Part shown: positions 9,424-18,240 of the stretch, piece after piece
Numbering within the stretch: the stretch's first letter is position 1
How the letters are laid out: each line of letters opens with the position of its first letter
NCBI RefSeq assembly: GCF_000012825.1
Contig: NC_009614.1
Coordinates: 4,464,001 to 4,528,000, forward strand
Source of the DNA: Phocaeicola vulgatus ATCC 8482
GTDB taxonomy: Bacteria; Bacteroidota; Bacteroidia; Bacteroidales; Bacteroidaceae
DNA length: 64,000 nt
Reading direction: 5' to 3'
The notes under the pieces: model-generated
The model's input: only the letters and a program-made list of their open reading frames with translations
The model's database searches: none
Told to the model about the DNA's origin: nothing
Program-made: the position numbers and the translations under genes

Positions 9424-9602
9424 AATATTTTATCTGCCTTAGAGGTATCCCCATACCAGCTGCACAAATAATAACAACAGTGTCCCACGTCTTTATGAAT
9501 ATACTAATCCTGTTAAGGAGTATAAACACAAGACGTGAGCGCTTGTTGTATTACACTTGTGCAGCTTTGAAAATTGGGGATTTTCTAAGACAAGGTAATA
9601 TT
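9424..9602 (+). ncRNA. Long rod-like structured RNA, 6S RNA candidate
   Basis: One continuous interrupted helix: AATATT 9424-9429/9597-9602; CTTAGA 9438-9443/9584-9589; ATCCCCA 9447-9453/9575-9581; AGCTGCACAA 9458-9467/9557-9566; CAACA near 9475/9544-9548; CACGTCTT 9486-9493/9530-9537; apical stems ATACT 9501-9505/9519-9523 and CCT/AGG around GTTA. The internal mismatches at 9444-9445 and 9480 become G-U pairs only if the plus strand is transcribed, which favours plus. Size (about 180 nt) and bulged-rod shape fit 6S RNA, which sequesters RNA polymerase and is known in Bacteroidales. Ends are not fixed and the family name is inference. Confidence 0.55.
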
Positions 9603-9757
9603 TTAAACGCTCTTAATTATATATGTTCCTTCTTGTTTTCAAATGAATTTTCATCTGTTTTCAAGAATTGGTACAAAGTTAAAAAAAGAGTTCTGATTAA
9701 AGTGGAATTAATCTATTTTTTTAAATAAATAATAACCCGGATGAACATCTGAAAAAA

Positions 9758-10171
9758 TTATTCCCCCATTACAGTAGCTACAATTTTACGACCACCTCCA
9801 TGGTTGCGGAACTCACAAAGGTAAATTCCCTGCCAAATACCCATATTCAACCGACCTTCTGTAATAGGAATAGTGAGGCTGACGCCTATAATTGTTGCTT
9901 TTGCATGAGCAGGCATGTCATCCCAACCTTCTAAAGTATGTTCGTAATAAGGCTTACGTTCCTTTATCAAATGATTAAAAATAGATTCCATATCCGTACG
10001 GACATCCGGATCGGCATTTTCATTGATACTTAATGCCGCACTAGTATGTTTGATGAACAAATAAAGCAAACCTGTTTGGGGAAGTGGCGGCAAATTGCGC
10101 ACCACTTCATCAGTAATCAGGTGAAATCCCCTGGTACGGGGACGAAGCGTAAATTCTGTCTGAGATACCAT
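9758..10171 (-). CDS. YjbQ family protein (UPF0047)
   Basis: Small soluble protein of the YjbQ/UPF0047 (PF01894) family, 137 residues, the usual length. Signature parts are visible: FIKHTSAALSINENADPDV, HAKATIIGVSLTIPI and GIWQGIYLCEFRNHGG. Members have thiamine-phosphate-synthase-like activity when overproduced, but the real role is unsettled. I took the ATG at 10171, which opens MVSQTEF; the longer reading would need a TTG start. It follows the ABC permease gene by 8 bases and ends the minus-strand operon. Confidence 0.9.
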   Translation of the reverse strand: MVSQTEFTLRPRTRGFHLITDEVVRNLPPLPQTGLLYLFIKHTSAALSINENADPDVRTDMESIFNHLIKERKPYYEHTLEGWDDMPAHAKATIIGVSLTIPITEGRLNMGIWQGIYLCEFRNHGGGRKIVATVMGE

Positions 10172-10179
10172 AACTATTA

Positions 10180-11382
10180 TCAACCTTTATGCATCCATAT
10201 AGATGCCACTTTACGACGTACCGCTACTATATTAAATAAGGATACACCCACAAAAAGCAAAACACCTATAACCAAGGCCGGTCCTAAATTTCCTTCTTCC
10301 AATTGTGGGAATAACTTTCCTATCATATCCATATAGTTACTCCGCACATAAATCACAATTCCCACTGATAAAAACAGCACCACAGCATTGAGTGCCAATG
10401 TCAGCATTTGATAAGGGAGCGCCACCTTAGCCGGACTGTAACCTATCAATAACAGATTCTCTAACTTGGATGTATTCTTTTGCAGCAACAAATAAATACT
10501 GAGCATCAAAATATAGAAAGAGAGCACACTGATAAGCAAACCTACAGAAAGCACAATTCCTATAATCACTTTCAAGAACCAGGTAGTCTTTCCCGCATCC
10601 AACTTGTCATCTTCCGTATCATATCCCTTGTCTTTAAAGAACCTGGCAATACGGTCGTCCGTAGGATTGTTCACTTCAACAATCAGTCGTGACGGTTCGC
10701 TTTTCTGCCCCGGGGCAAACTCATTGTTGGCCCACGTCATAAATGTTTCCGGAACAAGAATCGTATTCAGACGATTAGAGAAACCAACTATTTTTCCTTT
10801 AAAGTTTTCCGTACGCCCCACACCGGTAATACGTATATCCAAATTAACCATACCCATCACCCCTTCCGACAATTGCGGCAGGCTCCGGCTTTGTGCAAAA
10901 CCGAAGTTATACAGATTCAGATAATTACGGGGGATGATAATAGGAACGACCCGTTCATATTCATCAAACTCCCATTTATCCAGGTTCACATCCACATACT
11001 CATCGGGAACAGACTCAAAGAACATGGCTGTAGACATGTGCAATCCCACGTTCTCCATCCCCATGCCTGCCGACACTTTAAATTGGGAAGGGATAAAAGC
11101 CCCTACCCCTTTGGTAAACGGCTGTTCGCTGATTTCAGCAATGTCTTGTTCGGAAAAAGTCTTGCTTTTACCGACAAAAGAACCCAATGTGCTCACTTTC
11201 TTGCTTACTATCACATAGTCTTTCTTCATGAAACTGTCACCTTCTGTAAAAACCGGCAACACATCTTTATAAAACTGAACACTCAGCAACACAATGACCA
11301 TACCGCACAGATTGGCAAAGAAAAAACCCGCCAATTGTGAAAAGCTGATATGCTGACGTAATAATTTCCAGACCAACCTCAT
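10180..11382 (-). CDS. ABC transporter permease, FtsX/MacB-like
   Basis: Inner-membrane permease of 400 residues with the FtsX/MacB topology: one helix near residues 15-37, a large periplasmic domain of about 230 residues, then three helices (about 270-300, 325-350, 370-392). The last part ends in VAVRRKVASIWMHKG. Its stop overlaps the YjbQ side and its start overlaps the ATPase gene by 4 bases, so the two form one transporter. MacB/Lol-type systems handle lipoproteins, peptides or envelope signals rather than small nutrients; the substrate here is unknown. Confidence 0.82.
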   Translation of the reverse strand: MRLVWKLLRQHISFSQLAGFFFANLCGMVIVLLSVQFYKDVLPVFTEGDSFMKKDYVIVSKKVSTLGSFVGKSKTFSEQDIAEISEQPFTKGVGAFIPSQFKVSAGMGMENVGLHMSTAMFFESVPDEYVDVNLDKWEFDEYERVVPIIIPRNYLNLYNFGFAQSRSLPQLSEGVMGMVNLDIRITGVGRTENFKGKIVGFSNRLNTILVPETFMTWANNEFAPGQKSEPSRLIVEVNNPTDDRIARFFKDKGYDTEDDKLDAGKTTWFLKVIIGIVLSVGLLISVLSFYILMLSIYLLLQKNTSKLENLLLIGYSPAKVALPYQMLTLALNAVVLFLSVGIVIYVRSNYMDMIGKLFPQLEEGNLGPALVIGVLLFVGVSLFNIVAVRRKVASIWMHKG

Positions 11383-12023
11383 AGCTTCAACGTTTTTGTG
11401 TAGTTCAACTCCAAATGCTTGCCGATAGAAGTCACAATGATACCTGCCCCCTGTCTATCCGCTTCCTCCACCAATATCCGGGACATAATCCGCCCATTCT
11501 CCTCATCCAGATGGCTGATAGGTTCATCCAGAAAAATAAAATCGAAAGGTTGGCAAAGGGCGCGGACCAACGCAACACGCTGCTGTTGTCCGAAAGACAT
11601 TTTAGCTATTGGCGTATCCCATTTATCGGCAATGCCGAACTGTTCAAACCAAGCCTTGATTTCTTTCTTAGATTTAAATCCGGTCAGCGAATTCTTCAAC
11701 TGCACATTCTCCCACGCTGTCAGTTCTGTAAACAAACGTAATTCCTGAAACAACATACTGATGGAACATTTCCGAATCTCCACCCAGTCGCGCACCGAAA
11801 GCGTACGAATATTTTTCCCGTCAAAACAGATGATACCTTGATAGTCGTTACGGTATCCGTATATGTAGCTACAAAGCGATGATTTTCCTGTACCGGACGC
11901 TGCCTCCACCAAATAAGCTTCTCCACGCTTCAGAGTCAACGACTGATGCCAGACATCAGATATAATAGAATCCCTCCCTGCAAAAACGGCAGGGAGGGTC
12001 TGTTGTAATTCTATAGTGTTCAT
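11379..12023 (-). CDS. ABC transporter ATP-binding protein, LolD/MacB type
   Basis: ATPase of 214 residues. Walker A is ASGTGKSS (about residues 43-50), the Q-loop lies in ISMLFQELRLF, the signature is MSFGQQQR, and Walker B plus catalytic Glu are DFIFLDEPISHLDEE. It is compact, as in LolD-class ATPases. It overlaps the permease gene downstream and the DUF4836 gene upstream by 4 bases each, so the three are translationally coupled. Confidence 0.9.
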   Translation of the reverse strand: MNTIELQQTLPAVFAGRDSIISDVWHQSLTLKRGEAYLVEAASGTGKSSLCSYIYGYRNDYQGIICFDGKNIRTLSVRDWVEIRKCSISMLFQELRLFTELTAWENVQLKNSLTGFKSKKEIKAWFEQFGIADKWDTPIAKMSFGQQQRVALVRALCQPFDFIFLDEPISHLDEENGRIMSRILVEEADRQGAGIIVTSIGKHLELNYTKTLKL

Positions 12024-13552
12024 AAATTTTCCAATCCACGTACAATCAACTGTAGCACGTTGACCTCTTTATCTTTCATAACAATATTCATTTGGGCGCT
12101 TTTCCAATCGGGAGCCATCACATCCATATAGTCGCAAGGTCCCAGAATGGCATTGAACATGGCGGCATCGCTGCCCAGCATACGGCTTAACCGGGGATTC
12201 TCCTGAACATCCTTCACCAGCTGCGCCGCATTGAACGCCATAAAGAAACGGTTCTTTGTCACCTGTCCGGCCCAAGGAGTATTCTGCAAAGAAACTCCGT
12301 AACGGCGGCCTGCCTCATCTGCCAGTCTTTCATTGTTCGAGATATAAAGCAGATTGTCCTTCACACCAAACCAAATGCTTTGGCGATACATACGGAACTC
12401 GTATTGGTCTTTGCCCGTAGAGTTCAACTGCATCTGCCCACCGGTCATAGCCAACAAAGGTTTCAGGTCTTCGAAGGACTGCAAAAAGTCTTTATTCGTT
12501 ACATCAGCATAAATCAGCAAGTCATTATTCGACAAGGAATTATAGCCAACCGCAACATCTCCATGAATAGAAGAGAATATACCTTCAATATCTATTGGTA
12601 ACATCGGATTATCCAACGCTTGCCTGATGGTAGGATTTTCGCAAAGCAAATCATAAATACCCTTTCCATTGATATTACCTCCTGCCCAAACCAACGTATT
12701 GGCAGGGAAATACTCTAAACAGGCTCCTTTAATACATGAGGAAGCAGCCGACTGTTTTTCATACATAGCAATCAAATCCTTGTTTTCAATCAAAGTTTCC
12801 ACGTCCACTACAATTTTGCCTTTTTCGAAAGTGGCGGAAACCAGATATTTGATATCTTCCAGTTTCAAATCGGCGGGCATTCCCATACGCATCTGCATGG
12901 TAATATCATTAGGAATGAACGACATATTCATCACTGTAACGACTTCACCTTTTGCCGAAGCCAACTTACCAAAGTCTGTAGTCTTTACGTAGCTGTTTTC
13001 AGCATCCTGACGCATCAATGAAAGCAAACTTCCTTTCAAACTGAGGGCATCTCCTTTATTACTACCCATCAATAAGAAAGTCCCCTTATTAAAAGCGCAC
13101 AGCGCCGTACCCATCTGTGTCCATGTACATCCGCTTTCACTTTTCAACTCCGTACATATCTGCTCATTCTTTAATGCCTCCAGCAAAGCTTCCACTTTAC
13201 CTTCATCATCCACTTTCGCCAATAAAGCAAAAGCATTAGAATGAGGAGTGATGAACATATACACCTTATCGGTAAAAGACAAGCCCGATTCAGACGGATT
13301 TTGAATAATCTTCTCGGCAATCTTGTAAGCTTCACCCTCCAAACCGCTTTTCAATGCGTCCGTCAGTTTGGCCACAACCTTTTCTCCTCCTTTACCGTTT
13401 ATGCCGCTCTTCTCCGCCATCGTCTTGAAATCGAATGACATAACCATTGCCGCATCCTTAGGAATAGCGTTGGCATACTCACTTTCAGACGAACAAGAAG
13501 CCATAAGCAGCACTATCGCTACGAGTGCAAATCCCCAAATACCTTTTCTCAT
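12020..13552 (-). CDS. DUF4836 family lipoprotein
   Basis: Exported lipoprotein of 510 residues: signal peptide with lipobox LLMASC (Cys near 20), then the DUF4836 region beginning YANAIPKDAAMVMSFDFKTM. The family is common in Bacteroidales and has no known activity. Coupling to an ABC ATPase and permease suggests, as inference, that it is a surface or periplasmic partner or client of that transporter. The next gene upstream, rsmE, ends only 4 bases away. Confidence 0.85.
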   Translation of the reverse strand: MRKGIWGFALVAIVLLMASCSSESEYANAIPKDAAMVMSFDFKTMAEKSGINGKGGEKVVAKLTDALKSGLEGEAYKIAEKIIQNPSESGLSFTDKVYMFITPHSNAFALLAKVDDEGKVEALLEALKNEQICTELKSESGCTWTQMGTALCAFNKGTFLLMGSNKGDALSLKGSLLSLMRQDAENSYVKTTDFGKLASAKGEVVTVMNMSFIPNDITMQMRMGMPADLKLEDIKYLVSATFEKGKIVVDVETLIENKDLIAMYEKQSAASSCIKGACLEYFPANTLVWAGGNINGKGIYDLLCENPTIRQALDNPMLPIDIEGIFSSIHGDVAVGYNSLSNNDLLIYADVTNKDFLQSFEDLKPLLAMTGGQMQLNSTGKDQYEFRMYRQSIWFGVKDNLLYISNNERLADEAGRRYGVSLQNTPWAGQVTKNRFFMAFNAAQLVKDVQENPRLSRMLGSDAAMFNAILGPCDYMDVMAPDWKSAQMNIVMKDKEVNVLQLIVRGLENL

Positions 13553-13556
13553 ATTC

Positions 13557-14258
13557 TTATTTTTGGTTTAATAAATTCAGCGTATGACAGGCTACCAATG
13601 CAGCTGTTTCCGTGCGAAGACGGGACTTTCCCAAACTGACAGGCTGAAAACCCGCCGCTATAGCCTTAGCCACTTCTTCCTCGCTAAAATCTCCTTCCGG
13701 ACCTATCATCACCAAAGCATCTTCTCCGGAACGCAATATATCTTTCAACAAAGGTTTTTCCCCTTCATAGCAATGGGCGATGAACTTCTGCCCTTTAAAA
13801 TCCCGTGAAACAAACTTATTAAAGTCCGTCATTTCATTCAGCACCGGCATAGTCGCCTTCAACGATTGTTTCACTGCCGATACCAGAATCTTTTCAATAC
13901 GTTCCTTCTTGATTACTTTCCGTTCGGAATAACGGCAGTTCAGGAAAGACAGTTCATCAAAGCCTATTTCAGTCGCTTTCTCTGTAAACCATTCAGTACG
14001 ATCCATATTTTTAGTGGGAGCCATGGCAATATGCAACCAACCGTTCCACCCTTTTTCCTGCGGAATCGTTTCCGTTACCTTCACTTGGCAACGTTTACCG
14101 CTTGCAGCACTGATTACAGCTTTGTAAAAACAACCTTTCCCATCGGTCAACATAATCTCATCGCCTATGGAAAGGCGCAAAACCCGTAAACAATGTCCTG
14201 CTTCCTCTTCCGGAAGCTCAAGGTTACTCGCTATATCAGGGGTATAAAAAACATGCAT
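13557..14258 (-). CDS. rsmE: 16S rRNA (uracil1498-N3)-methyltransferase
   Basis: SPOUT-class methyltransferase that modifies U1498 in helix 44 of 16S rRNA. Its 233 residues comprise an N-terminal PUA-like part (HCLRVLRLSIGDEIMLTDGKG) and a C-terminal knotted domain with the SAM site: MIGPEGDFSEEEV and SLGKSRLRTETA near residues 185-225. Length is normal. It sits inside the minus-strand operon and is housekeeping in character. Confidence 0.95.
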   Translation of the reverse strand: MHVFYTPDIASNLELPEEEAGHCLRVLRLSIGDEIMLTDGKGCFYKAVISAASGKRCQVKVTETIPQEKGWNGWLHIAMAPTKNMDRTEWFTEKATEIGFDELSFLNCRYSERKVIKKERIEKILVSAVKQSLKATMPVLNEMTDFNKFVSRDFKGQKFIAHCYEGEKPLLKDILRSGEDALVMIGPEGDFSEEEVAKAIAAGFQPVSLGKSRLRTETAALVACHTLNLLNQK

Positions 14259-14286
14259 AGTTCTTCTTGTTTTTTCAATTTATATA

Positions 14287-14853
14287 TCAAGCTATTGTAT
14301 TCTCCTCCTCTTGTTCCCGTCGTTTTATCTCATCACGCAAACGGGATGCCTGCTCATAATTCTCTTCTTCTATAGCCTTTGACAATGCTTCTTTCAGCAT
14401 CACCACATCAACTGTATTTACATTGACAGAAAATGCCGTACTCCCAACTTCATGCAATTGCTCACTTTCCATAATCTCATCAGTAGTATAGACAGGACAC
14501 CCGCAACGCATAGCCAACGCAATCGCATCGGAAGTACGTGAGTCTATTTTAAATACCTCACCTTCCTTTTCCAAAAACAGATAGGAATAATAGACTCCAT
14601 CCTTTACCTTATATATCAATACTTTCTTTAAAGCAGTCCCCAACTCTTTGGTCACCGTCAGAAAAAGATCGTGCGTCAATGGTCTGGGCATCTTATAGCC
14701 CATCATTACCACCTTAATAGCCTGCGCCTCCAACGAACCGATAATAATAGGCAGCTTACGGTTGCCGTTCACTTCTTCCAACACCAACGCATATGCATCC
14801 GCCGGCTGCAATGTAGAGGACATATCATGTACCTTCAATTCTATTTCATCCAT
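14287..14853 (-). CDS. Bifunctional nuclease family protein with UVR motif
   Basis: BFN (DUF151) protein of 188 residues. The BFN core covers residues 1-135 (GSLEAQAI, RPLTHDLF, DSRTSDAIALAMR). A C-terminal UvrB/UvrC-like UVR helix pair follows at about 150-182 (EEENYEQASRLRDEIKRRE). Homologues show DNase/RNase activity in plants and hyperthermophiles; the bacterial role is uncertain. It is 28 bases upstream of rsmE in the same operon. Confidence 0.9.
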   Translation of the reverse strand: MDEIELKVHDMSSTLQPADAYALVLEEVNGNRKLPIIIGSLEAQAIKVVMMGYKMPRPLTHDLFLTVTKELGTALKKVLIYKVKDGVYYSYLFLEKEGEVFKIDSRTSDAIALAMRCGCPVYTTDEIMESEQLHEVGSTAFSVNVNTVDVVMLKEALSKAIEEENYEQASRLRDEIKRREQEEENTIA

Positions 14854-14911
14854 AATTTAACTTTCCTTCCACCATTCCCGTCTACATCGGAAACGGTCAA
14901 AAAATAATTTA

Positions 14912-16189
14912 TCAAACTTGCCCGGGACGATGCTTATACTTGAATATGACAGCAAACAATACCGCAACCGCCAAGGCATATCCCGCAAAGACAAACCATG
15001 TCATGCTCCATCCCTCCATCTGCGGAGCACTGCTGTTCATATCAACAAAACGATTTACCACTGCCTGAGCTCCCAACGTTCCCACCGTAGCGCCAATACC
15101 ATTTGTCATAATCACGAACAATCCCTGAGCACTGGAACGGATGGATAAATCAGTTTCATTGTTAACAAACAACGAACCAGAAATGTTGAAGAAGTCGAAA
15201 GCCACCCCATACACAATCATGGACAGTACAAACATCCAGACACCCGGCCCAGGATTCCCCAGTCCGAACAATCCGAAACGAAGTACCCATGCCAACATGG
15301 CTATCAGCATAACACGCTTGATTCCGAAATGCTTCAACACAAACGGTATTAATAAGATACACAATGTTTCCGACACCTGCGACAAAGATATCAATGCATT
15401 GGCATGATTCACTCCAAACGTATCGGCATACTCCGGAACTCCCTTGAAACTGCTGAGAAACGGATTGGCAAAACCGTTGGTTATCTGTAAAGAAACCCCC
15501 AACAACATAGAAAATATAAAGAAAATAGCCATCTTTTTCTGTTTGAACAGTGTAAACGCCCGTAATCCCATAGCATCTACCAACGATTTCTGTTCTCCAC
15601 CACGACTTACAGGACACTCAGGCAAAGTAAGCGCATAAACCGCCAGTATCACTCCAAAGCAAGCACAAGAAAAAAACTGCATATAATTATTTTGGAATCC
15701 CAAGATATCCGTCAGCAACATGGAGCAGATGAAACCAATCGTTCCGAAAATACGGATGGGAGGAAAAGCGATGACAGGGTCCAGTTTTACTTTATCCAGT
15801 GCGGTATAGGCTACCGAATTTGTCAAAGCCAATGTTGGCATATAAAAAGCTACACTAAGAGAATAAAATGTAAACAAAGTACCGAAATTAACCGCTTCAC
15901 CATCCACATAGCCATACCACCCGGCAGCCACCATAAACACGGCAGCCATAAAATGACAGAAACCATATAATTTTTGAGCAGGCACCCACCTGTCGGCAAT
16001 AATTCCCATTATGGCAGGCATAAACAAGGAAACAATCCCCTGCATGGCGTAAAACAGACCTATCTTGGCCCCCAAGCCAATATTAAACAAATACGTCCCC
16101 ATGGAAGTAAGATAAGCCCCCCATACGGCAAACTGCAAGAAGTTCATGACTATCAGTCTGAGTCTCATTCCGGTAATTTCGTTTTTCAT
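14912..16189 (-). CDS. Nucleoside:proton symporter (NHS/NupG family)
   Basis: MFS-type inner-membrane importer of 425 residues with about 12 hydrophobic helices. The beginning (MRLRLIVMNFLQFAVWGAYLTSMG) and FPPIRIFGTIGFI in the central part are typical of the nucleoside:H+ symporter family. It brings purine or pyrimidine nucleosides into the cytoplasm. It is first in the minus-strand operon and has a TATCTTTG promoter element about 36 bases upstream. Confidence 0.9.
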   Translation of the reverse strand: MKNEITGMRLRLIVMNFLQFAVWGAYLTSMGTYLFNIGLGAKIGLFYAMQGIVSLFMPAIMGIIADRWVPAQKLYGFCHFMAAVFMVAAGWYGYVDGEAVNFGTLFTFYSLSVAFYMPTLALTNSVAYTALDKVKLDPVIAFPPIRIFGTIGFICSMLLTDILGFQNNYMQFFSCACFGVILAVYALTLPECPVSRGGEQKSLVDAMGLRAFTLFKQKKMAIFFIFSMLLGVSLQITNGFANPFLSSFKGVPEYADTFGVNHANALISLSQVSETLCILLIPFVLKHFGIKRVMLIAMLAWVLRFGLFGLGNPGPGVWMFVLSMIVYGVAFDFFNISGSLFVNNETDLSIRSSAQGLFVIMTNGIGATVGTLGAQAVVNRFVDMNSSAPQMEGWSMTWFVFAGYALAVAVLFAVIFKYKHRPGQV

Positions 16190-16224
16190 CTTTCTTCTTT
16201 AATGTGTGTTTTTTATATTACTTG

Positions 16225-16232
16225 CAAAGATA
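16225..16232 (-). promoter_or_regulatory. -7 promoter element of the 16189-9758 operon (TATCTTTG)
   Basis: Minus-strand TATCTTTGC fits TAnnTTTG, with a start point expected near 16218 and a short leader before the nucleoside importer ATG. It probably drives the seven-gene operon. Confidence 0.5.
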
Positions 16233-16276
16233 TAAAACAATTCGATTTTTCATGGAGATTCATCTTAAAAAACAAA

Positions 16277-16310
16277 GCCTTTCCGGCAGTTTCACAACTT
16301 CCGGAAAGGC
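16277..16310 (-). terminator. Terminator of the sigma/anti-sigma operon
   Basis: GCCTTTCCGG (16277-16286) pairs perfectly with CCGGAAAGGC (16301-16310) across a 14-base loop. On the minus strand it is followed by TTTGTTTTTT and lies 80 bases after the 16391 gene. Confidence 0.8.
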
Positions 16311-16390
16311 AAGACAATTAAAAAGTTTTTGTAATCTAACCAAAAGAGAGTGTTTTATTATCTTGTGTTCGTGAAAAATAATGCCATCAT

Positions 16391-17005
16391 CTATTCAGCT
16401 ATGGCATAAGCATCCAGTCCTTTCAATGACTGGCGGATAGTTTCCTGCATCTTCTCCATCTCTTCCCGACTCATTTGGCGCACCTCTATACCGGAATCCC
16501 TTAGATTATTCCCTAATTCGGCCATCTGCTCATTGAACGAATCCCAATATTCCGGGTCAAGGACAACAGAACCCACTTCTTGCCCATCCTTCATCGGACT
16601 GATAATGACGGTCATGCTTACACTTCCGCTTTCTTTGACATTAAGGGTGTAAGTACGTTTCTCATTATCCGTCTTATAAATGAACGTAAAATTCGCTTTC
16701 TGCGCCTTGCCTCTTCCCTTCGGCATATCCTTGATGGCAGTTTCGGCATATTCCTCATCCTTCTCGAAAGCCTCAATCAACCTTGCACCTATATTCTCAT
16801 CCTTTAACGAGAAACTTTTCACCACCTTCACCACTTTGCGGGTTTTAGGGTCACGTTTCGTTACAGAATTGATAGCCACATCATCCCGTTTTTCCAGTTC
16901 CGCCGCCATTTTATCAATATTCTTCTGGGCCATAACCTTACCTGTTCCACCCCACATCAGCAAAACAGCCGCCAATGCACTTCCTAAAATAAATCTTGTT
17001 TTCAT
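16391..17005 (-). CDS. Exported DUF5024-like protein
   Basis: Exported protein of 204 residues with a cleavable signal peptide ending near KVMAQ (residue 26). The mature part is charged, Lys/Glu-rich and probably mixed alpha/beta, with a helical tail (residues 165-200). It resembles small periplasmic proteins (DUF5024 type, from memory) found after ECF sigma operons in Bacteroides. It lies 21 bases after the anti-sigma-like gene and shares its terminator. I infer it belongs to that sigma regulon. Confidence 0.65.
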   Translation of the reverse strand: MKTRFILGSALAAVLLMWGGTGKVMAQKNIDKMAAELEKRDDVAINSVTKRDPKTRKVVKVVKSFSLKDENIGARLIEAFEKDEEYAETAIKDMPKGRGKAQKANFTFIYKTDNEKRTYTLNVKESGSVSMTVIISPMKDGQEVGSVVLDPEYWDSFNEQMAELGNNLRDSGIEVRQMSREEMEKMQETIRQSLKGLDAYAIAE

Positions 17006-17026
17006 ATCTTATTTTTTTTATGTTTT

Positions 17027-17593
17027 TTATTCGCTTACCAATAATTCCTTTTCTTCTATCTCTTTCTCGGAACGACAAATTTCCTCCACACGCTCCTGAG
17101 CCAGTTTCTCCACCCGTTCCGCCTCTTCCAGTGTTTCAATAATACAAGGCATAATCTGTTTCACATCCGAAATTCGCTTGCCTCCCACTTCCACATAACT
17201 ACCTTCGTAGCACGACCATTCACCACTTCCGCCTGCTTGGTTCTCCGAATAGAAAATCAAGCCTAACCCCAGCGCAATGACCATCATTGCCGCTATACCG
17301 GCACTCCAGACAGCTACCGGAATACGCTGATAAAAGCCTTCTTTTCCAACCACCGGTATCTTTTCCGATCTCTTCCCTCCGGCAACCTCCTCCTGACCGT
17401 CTGGCTGCGACATACCCGGTTCTCCCTGCATACCTCCCTCATACCAGGCAAACATCGGAGCATATCCCATCAGATGAGAAGGTACATCCCCTGTATGGAA
17501 GAAGCGATAAATAGCCTGCTCCTCGGCATTCGTGGTCTCCCCTTCCAGGAAACGGTTAATGTATTCTTCTATATTCCTCTTATCTAATTCCAT
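17027..17593 (-). CDS. Membrane protein, probable anti-sigma factor
   Basis: Protein of 188 residues with one membrane helix at about 94-115 (VWSAGIAAMMVIALGLGLIFY). The N-terminal cytoplasmic part has the short helical start (NIEEYINRFLEGETTNAEE) usual for anti-sigma factors in Bacteroidetes; the C-terminal part faces the periplasm. It overlaps the ECF sigma gene by 10 bases, the standard arrangement. No zinc-binding HxxxCxxC motif is present, so it is not a ZAS protein. Function is inferred from context and layout. Confidence 0.7.
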   Translation of the reverse strand: MELDKRNIEEYINRFLEGETTNAEEQAIYRFFHTGDVPSHLMGYAPMFAWYEGGMQGEPGMSQPDGQEEVAGGKRSEKIPVVGKEGFYQRIPVAVWSAGIAAMMVIALGLGLIFYSENQAGGSGEWSCYEGSYVEVGGKRISDVKQIMPCIIETLEEAERVEKLAQERVEEICRSEKEIEEKELLVSE

Positions 17594-18096
17594 ACCTTAC
17601 TGTGTATCATAAATTGTTCTTTTACTCTTTTTCTAGCTCTCGACAAATTGGTTCGTACCGCCACCGGCGTACTTCCTGTGAGACGGGCTATCTCCTCTAC
17701 TTCGAAACCTTCCAGGTGCTTCATGCGGAGAATAGACTGTTGCAAGTCAGGCAAAGTACCTATTACTTCCAGTATCTCCTGCATATTCTCTTCCTCTACC
17801 AGTTTCATTTCAGGATTTTCACCTCCACCAATGCTGATGCCCTGCTCCAAATCGACTTTCTCTATCCGAGTGCCTCGCAGACGGTTGATGCACAAATGCT
17901 TGGTTATAACAATAGCCAATGCATCCACGCTGCGGTATTGGTCCAGACGGTCACGAAGAAACCAAAGTTTCAACAGTGCATCTTGCACTGCATCTTCTGC
18001 CTCGTCGGAGTTTTCCAAATAACGGATAGCCATTCTTAACAAAGCCGGCCGCATTCGTTTTGCCTCTATTTCAAATCTATTTTGTTCCATGTTCAC
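17584..18096 (-). CDS. ECF-type RNA polymerase sigma factor
   Basis: Sigma-70 family protein of 170 residues. Region 2 is at about 8-75 (NSDEAEDAVQDALLKLW, then a DQYRSVDALAIVITKHLCINRLR helix), and region 4 at about 110-165 (LPDLQQSILRMKHLEGFEVEEIA and a helix-turn-helix with VRTNLSRARKRVKEQ). It starts the three-gene operon running to 16391. No TonB receptor or FecR neighbour is present, so it is not a classical iron or glycan sensor unit. Confidence 0.92.
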   Translation of the reverse strand: MNMEQNRFEIEAKRMRPALLRMAIRYLENSDEAEDAVQDALLKLWFLRDRLDQYRSVDALAIVITKHLCINRLRGTRIEKVDLEQGISIGGGENPEMKLVEEENMQEILEVIGTLPDLQQSILRMKHLEGFEVEEIARLTGSTPVAVRTNLSRARKRVKEQFMIHSKVWN

Positions 18097-18240
18097 CAGT
18101 ATGACACATAGAGGTAGGGAAACGTTACATCAAAATGAAAAAAAAATTTGCTGACATGTCAATTTACCAATATACCAATAACCGTATGGGCATATATAGC
18201 ACCGCTAATTGGCACATCAGCCAGTTGACGGATGCACCAA

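Noticed and set aside
9480..9728. 82-codon plus-strand ORF
   Set aside because: It runs through the 6S-like rod and a gene-free tail, with poor composition; the RNA structure explains the sequence better.
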